64,000 bases of DNA from Paludicola sp. MB14-C6 (GTDB taxonomy: Bacteria > Bacillota > Clostridia > Oscillospirales > Ruminococcaceae): NCBI RefSeq assembly GCF_030908625.1, contig NZ_CP133133.1, positions 2,728,001-2,792,000 on the forward strand, given 5' to 3'. The notes beneath the pieces were generated by a model. That model did not search any database. It saw only the letters and a list, made by a program, of their open reading frames with translations, and had not been told where the DNA came from. The position numbers and the translations under genes are program-made. Shown here piece after piece: positions 59,833 to 64,000 of this stretch (position 1 is the first letter of the stretch; the number at the start of each line of letters is the position of its first letter).

Positions 59833-61158
59833 ATGTTTCAATTTGGAGTAAGGCAATATGAGTTTTCAAAAAACAAAATAGTAAATGAATCTATATTATA
59901 TTTGCTTATATTTTTCACAATTGCATTAAGTCGCGATACTTTGTATACGTATGCAAAATTTAATTTCTTTATTACATTTATAACTTACATTGGGATAATA
60001 GCAATATGTGGAATTGTTTTATTGATTAAATATTATAAGCAAGGCTATGTGTTTAGAGAAAAAGCAACATGGTTTATACTGTTTTACATTGTTGCCATAT
60101 TATTAAGTTCGTTAATTAAACTTGATTTTCAGCTTTATGTTCTTTCAATATTATTTTATATTGGCGTTGCTTATTTGTTTATTCATATCTTTACTTTTGA
60201 TGATTTTTTTAAGAAGTTTTCTAATTTATTGTGTATTTTAGGAGTCTATTCGCTAGTTTGCTGCTATGTACTAAGACCTTTTCTTTTTAAAAATTTCGAT
60301 AGTATTCCACTTGTTACAAATTCTGTCGGATTACAATTTTTCGATTTGGAGTTAAGTTTTGTTGTCCCTATAAAAACTTACTTAAGAAATTTTGGTATAT
60401 TTAGGGAACCAGGAGTGTATGGAATATTTATTAATATAGCTTTACTATACGAGCTCATATATAATCCCCAAAAATATCGTTTTATTCATATTGTAATATT
60501 GTTGCTGACTTGTGTAAGCACTTTTTCACCGCCAGCAATTGCAGTAACAGGGTTATTTGTGTTAGTTGGAATAATAAAAGCTATATTGGAAAAACGATTA
60601 TCAAAAAACCAATTGATGATTATTTGTGGCGTTTTACTTTTAGCTGTTATTATATTCATTATTGCGTGTTGTTTGAATTACCATCTATATATGTTAGTTA
60701 CTGAAACAGTAAAGAAACTTGTAACGGTTAATGATTCTACCTCAGCGAGAGGAAATTCTTTATTTAAAGATATTAATCAATTTTTGCATAGCCCAATTTG
60801 GGGAAATGATTTTTCAGTAGTGTTAGCTGATAAAACATACAGTATAGCATCTACTACAGGCTTTTTTGCTCTTTTCGGTTTACTTGGAGGTACATTTCAT
60901 ATCTTATCTTTTTGGCTAATTGTAAAGAAAGATGCCAACAAACTGTGGCTTAAATTCACATTACTATTCGGATTGTTGATTTTATTTAATACACAGTTTA
61001 TAGTCGGAAATCCAATTTTTTGGATATTTTCCTTTAGCTCATTCATGTTAAGAGATAATGAAAATGATGAGGAAAATCAATTTGATATAATAAAAAGTTT
61101 TAGAGAGAAGAGTCTTAAATTGAAAACAGGCTTTACTATTAAAAGTGTTAAGGAGTAA
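59833..61158 (+). CDS. O-antigen/capsule polymerase-like membrane protein (Wzy-like)
   Basis: The 441-residue polytopic membrane protein has about ten or eleven hydrophobic helices and a larger external loop in the middle with NFGIFREPGVYGIFINIALL (about 190-209). The R-G-x-FREPG element is typical of Wzy/O-antigen ligase-like proteins. Sequence similarity among these polymerases is low, so the call relies on topology, this motif and position among capsule genes. It would join lipid-linked repeat units outside the membrane. A charged tail follows the last helix. Confidence 0.75.
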   Translation: MFQFGVRQYEFSKNKIVNESILYLLIFFTIALSRDTLYTYAKFNFFITFITYIGIIAICGIVLLIKYYKQGYVFREKATWFILFYIVAILLSSLIKLDFQLYVLSILFYIGVAYLFIHIFTFDDFFKKFSNLLCILGVYSLVCCYVLRPFLFKNFDSIPLVTNSVGLQFFDLELSFVVPIKTYLRNFGIFREPGVYGIFINIALLYELIYNPQKYRFIHIVILLLTCVSTFSPPAIAVTGLFVLVGIIKAILEKRLSKNQLMIICGVLLLAVIIFIIACCLNYHLYMLVTETVKKLVTVNDSTSARGNSLFKDINQFLHSPIWGNDFSVVLADKTYSIASTTGFFALFGLLGGTFHILSFWLIVKKDANKLWLKFTLLFGLLILFNTQFIVGNPIFWIFSFSSFMLRDNENDEENQFDIIKSFREKSLKLKTGFTIKSVKE

Positions 61159-61160
61159 AT

Positions 61161-62384
61161 ATGAAGATATTATGGGTAAGTAACGTTGTGCTACCAGATG
61201 TAGGAAAAGCACTTGATATCGATTATGCAAATGCAGGGGGCTGGATGAAAGCTATTATTCCAGACCTAGCTAAAAAACAAAATATTGAGCTCTTTGTTGC
61301 CGCTCCATATAGCGGGGATAAGATATTAAAAGTGTATATAGACAATGTAAACTATATAGTATTTCCAAGAGACCAAACAGATAGATCTTGGCTACAAATT
61401 ATTCCTGATATAAGGCCAAATATTATTCATCTACATGGAACAGAATTCAGTCATGGTAAAATTCTAATGGATATTTTCCCTAACGAAAAATACGTTACAT
61501 CAATTCAAGGCCTAGTAAGTATTTATTCATATCATTATAAAGCATTTATACCACATCGTATTGCTACTAGAAAGTCAATACGTGATTTCTTAAAACAAGA
61601 TTCGATTAAACAACAATCAAGAAAATTTATGAAACGTGGTTTAATTGAAAAAGAAATTTTATCAAAAACAAAGCATATTATCGGGCGTACAAACTGGGAT
61701 AAAGCGTGTGCTTATCAAATTAATCCAAATGCAGCGTATCATCATTGCAATGAAAGCCTTAGAGAAAGTTTTTATAATAATAATTGGGATATATCAAAAT
61801 GTGAAAAACATTCTATATTTTTTTCACAAGCCACATATCCAATTAAAGGCTTACATCTAGCATTGATGGCTTTGCCACAAATCTTAAAGGATTTTCCTGA
61901 TTCGCACTTATATGTTGCAGGAGATAATATCACAAAGAATGAGACATTAAAACAGAAACTAAAAATTTCTTCTTATGGGAAATATCTAAACGAGTTAGTT
62001 TATAAATTAAAATTGAAAGAACATATTACCTTTTTAGGTAATTTATGCGAGGAGGATATGTGTGAGCGCATGATGAATTCCCATGTGTTTCTATCTGCTT
62101 CTAGTATAGAAAACAGCCCAAATAGTTTGGGCGAAGCGATGCTGCTTGGCGTACCTTGCATAAGCTCTGATGTTGGTGGTGTAACGAATATGATGAAACA
62201 TAATACTGAAGGTTATATTTATCCAGCTGATGAGTATTACATGATTTCTTATTATGTGAAAGAGATTTTTGATAACCCTGATATTGCTCTTCAATTTTCT
62301 GAAAAAGCAAAAAATCATGCAAAAAATACTCATGATAAAATTAAAAATATCGATGAGTTAATTCAAATATATAAAAAAATATAA
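61161..62384 (+). CDS. Glycosyltransferase family 4
   Basis: The 407-residue GT-B enzyme has DYANAGGWMKAIIPDLAKK at the N-terminus, and in the C-terminal half FFSQATYPIKGLHLALMALP, HLYVAGDNI and SSIENSPNSLGEAMLLGVPC followed by ISSDVGGVTNMM, a clear EAMLLGxPxxxSDxGG donor-binding motif. AAGGAG precedes the ATG. It lies in the capsule operon between the polymerase and the pyruvyl transferase. The sugar specificity is unknown. Confidence 0.87.
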   Translation: MKILWVSNVVLPDVGKALDIDYANAGGWMKAIIPDLAKKQNIELFVAAPYSGDKILKVYIDNVNYIVFPRDQTDRSWLQIIPDIRPNIIHLHGTEFSHGKILMDIFPNEKYVTSIQGLVSIYSYHYKAFIPHRIATRKSIRDFLKQDSIKQQSRKFMKRGLIEKEILSKTKHIIGRTNWDKACAYQINPNAAYHHCNESLRESFYNNNWDISKCEKHSIFFSQATYPIKGLHLALMALPQILKDFPDSHLYVAGDNITKNETLKQKLKISSYGKYLNELVYKLKLKEHITFLGNLCEEDMCERMMNSHVFLSASSIENSPNSLGEAMLLGVPCISSDVGGVTNMMKHNTEGYIYPADEYYMISYYVKEIFDNPDIALQFSEKAKNHAKNTHDKIKNIDELIQIYKKI

Positions 62385-62402
62385 GAATAGGGGAGAGTAT
62401 AT

Positions 62403-63371
62403 ATGTCTGATATTAAAACATTCATACTATTTAGCCCAGCAATATCGTCATTAAATATTGGTGATGAAATAATCGTAGATTCCTGTAAAAAATATTTAAA
62501 ACCACTATTACATAATTCTTATGTAGTCGAATTTGCAACCCATGTTCCTGTTACGAATATGTATATGTCGTTTATTGGAAATATTAATCATAAATTTGTA
62601 TTAGGAAGCAATTTGTTAATGCCAAAAATGAATCAGAGTTTTAGACAATGGGATATAAAGTCATCAAATATCAATGCGATAAAACCAATAATAACAATGG
62701 GCGTAGGTTGGCACTCATATTCAGGAAAATCAAATCATTATACAGAAAAATTGTATAAAAGTTTATTTAACCATGAGTATATAAATAGCGTTAGAGATCA
62801 GTATACTGTAGAAAAGCTTCGCAGTATAGGTGTAAATAATGTAATTAACACCGCGTGTCCATCACTATGGGGATTTACTGATGAATTTTGTGATAGTATA
62901 CCGACAAAAAAATCTGATACTGTTATTTGCACACTTACAGACTATAGGCCAGATGTGGAAAAAGATAAAGAACTTTTAAGTATTCTTTCTAAGAATTACA
63001 AACGTGTTTTATTATGGGTTCAAAGCCAAGGCGATATAGAATATATTTCTCAAGTCATTACGGATGATAAGATAGAAATTGTTTCACCATCTTTAGCGAC
63101 ATATGATAGTATTTTAGCTAATAACGATGTGGATTATGTTGGAACTAGATTACACGGTGGGATTAGAGCTCTACAACATAAAAAACGTTCATTTATAGTT
63201 GCTGTTGATAATCGTGCCAATGAAATACACAAGGATTGTGGGCTACCCATTATACAAAGAGAAAATTTAGAAAAGCTAGAGGAAGTTATTAATAGTGAAC
63301 AAAAAGTATCTATTGACTTGCCTAGAGAAAATATAAGAAAATGGTTAGCGCAATTTAATATTGAGTACTAA
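62403..63371 (+). CDS. Polysaccharide pyruvyl transferase family protein
   Basis: The 322-residue protein shows the family layout: an N-terminal LNIGDEIIVDSCKKYL (about 18-33), middle IITMGVGWHSYSGK and NSVRDQYTVEKLRSIGV, and a C-terminal YVGTRLHGGIRALQHKKRSF with the conserved RxHG motif. Members add pyruvate ketals or related groups to surface sugars. AGGGGAG precedes the ATG. A pyruvyl group would give the polysaccharide a negative charge. Confidence 0.82.
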   Translation: MSDIKTFILFSPAISSLNIGDEIIVDSCKKYLKPLLHNSYVVEFATHVPVTNMYMSFIGNINHKFVLGSNLLMPKMNQSFRQWDIKSSNINAIKPIITMGVGWHSYSGKSNHYTEKLYKSLFNHEYINSVRDQYTVEKLRSIGVNNVINTACPSLWGFTDEFCDSIPTKKSDTVICTLTDYRPDVEKDKELLSILSKNYKRVLLWVQSQGDIEYISQVITDDKIEIVSPSLATYDSILANNDVDYVGTRLHGGIRALQHKKRSFIVAVDNRANEIHKDCGLPIIQRENLEKLEEVINSEQKVSIDLPRENIRKWLAQFNIEY

Positions 63372-63380
63372 CTTTTAGGA

Positions 63381-64000
63381 GTGGACAAAATCAATAAGTA
63401 TAAAAAGCTATTCTCAGATACAATGTTGTTTTCGTTTAGTGTGTTAGTATCAAAAGTTTTGTCTTTTTTTATGCTACCACTATATACTAACAGACTTACA
63501 ACTCAAGAATATGGAACCATTGATTTAGTAGTAACCACAGCATCATTGTTAATTCCAGTCTTGACTTTAAGTATTACTGATGCTGTATTAAGATTTTCAT
63601 TGGATAAAGATTCAGATCCAATGATGATATTTTCGATAGGACTTAAATTTTTAGCTTTTGGAGTAGTGCTTGCAATAGTAATATCCTTAATAGCGATGAT
63701 ATGTGGATTTGATATAAAATTATGTATGGTGTTTGACTTAATATTTATAACAAATTCTATATACACTCTGCTCAGTCAGTTTGTGAGAGGTATTGGTAGG
63801 GTCAAAGTGTTCGCGTTGAATGGAATAATATCAACTAGTGTGACAATAGGATTTAATATCCTTTTTTTAGTAGTTTTTAAAGCGGGCATATATGGATACT
63901 TATCTTCAATTATTATATCGGAGTTTATATGTATCATATATATGAGTTGCACGATAAATATAAAACAATATATTTCTTTCGAAAAAAGAGATAAAGAAAA
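63381..64000 (+). CDS. Wzx-type oligosaccharide flippase (partial, runs off the window)
   Basis: The frame is open from 63381 to the window end, giving 206 residues with successive hydrophobic helices. The start INKYKKLFSDTMLFSFSVLV, then FFMLPLYTNRLTTQEYGTID, is typical of MATE/Wzx-family polysaccharide flippases. The listed GTG at 63381 has no ribosome site. TAGGAG (63376-63381) is followed 8 bases later by ATC at 63390, in the place of the usual ATG. The flippase would move lipid-linked repeat units across the membrane for the Wzy-like polymerase. Confidence 0.83.
   Translation, partial: MDKINKYKKLFSDTMLFSFSVLVSKVLSFFMLPLYTNRLTTQEYGTIDLVVTTASLLIPVLTLSITDAVLRFSLDKDSDPMMIFSIGLKFLAFGVVLAIVISLIAMICGFDIKLCMVFDLIFITNSIYTLLSQFVRGIGRVKVFALNGIISTSVTIGFNILFLVVFKAGIYGYLSSIIISEFICIIYMSCTINIKQYISFEKRDKE

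Noticed and set aside
1..64000. CRISPR arrays, tRNA, rRNA or insertion sequences
   Set aside because: No regularly spaced repeats, no cloverleaf or rRNA-like sequence, and no transposase gene were recognised.

Overview
The window looks like a low-GC Bacillota (Firmicutes) chromosome, most likely a gut-type Clostridia or Erysipelotrichia. The reasons are AT-rich coding sequence, strong AGGAGG-type ribosome sites, frequent TTG/GTG starts and conjugation genes of the Clostridioides CD1108/CD1110/CD1112 families. No rRNA, tRNA or CRISPR array is visible.

Layout. (1) 1-11477 is part of a conjugation module of an integrative conjugative element (ICE): the end of a VirD4-type coupling protein, a Maff2-type protein, a TrbL/VirB6-like protein, two PrgI copies, a VirB4 ATPase and the N-terminal part of a CD1108-type protein. 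Cargo interrupts it in two places: a GNAT plus two-TM membrane protein pair (784-2581), and a 590-residue repeat protein flanked by duplicated prgI genes. (2) 11478-44678 replaces the expected rest of the transfer region (hydrolase domain, topoisomerase, relaxase) with a defence island. It holds two WYL-type regulators, a structured leader, a UDG-like protein and a PoNi remnant. These are followed by a roughly 22-kb DNA phosphorothioation locus in the order sspD, TM gene, sspB, sspC, cysteine desulfurase, dptF, dptG, dptH. Two further genes are paralogues of the sspB/sspC pair. Beyond it lie decayed genes, a DUF3841 gene, an XRE/membrane pair, an RtcB gene broken by one in-frame TGA, and a two-gene RecQ-nuclease / TM coiled-coil operon. 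(3) 44726-49652 is the regulatory and recombination end of the ICE: XRE repressor and ImmA protease with matching operators, a sigma factor behind a hairpin that hides its ribosome site, a MazF-like protein and a large serine recombinase. (4) 49649-51811 is a junction of debris: a manganese-catalase fragment, a decayed ParB and an intact RepA initiator. (5) 51971-64000 is a capsule/exopolysaccharide operon from its own promoter: WbuB-like transferase, CapE-CapF-CapG for UDP-L-FucNAc, LicD, three glycosyltransferases, a Wzy-like polymerase, a pyruvyl transferase and the start of a Wzx flippase.

How the genes work together. In the island, the cysteine desulfurase, SspD, SspB and SspC would place sulfur in the DNA backbone, and DptF-G-H would restrict unmodified DNA. 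The most interesting signal is the second DUF4007-like plus giant ATPase pair (31841-36913), translationally coupled to dptH. The nine genes form one co-directional run, so this may be an extended phosphorothioation defence system.
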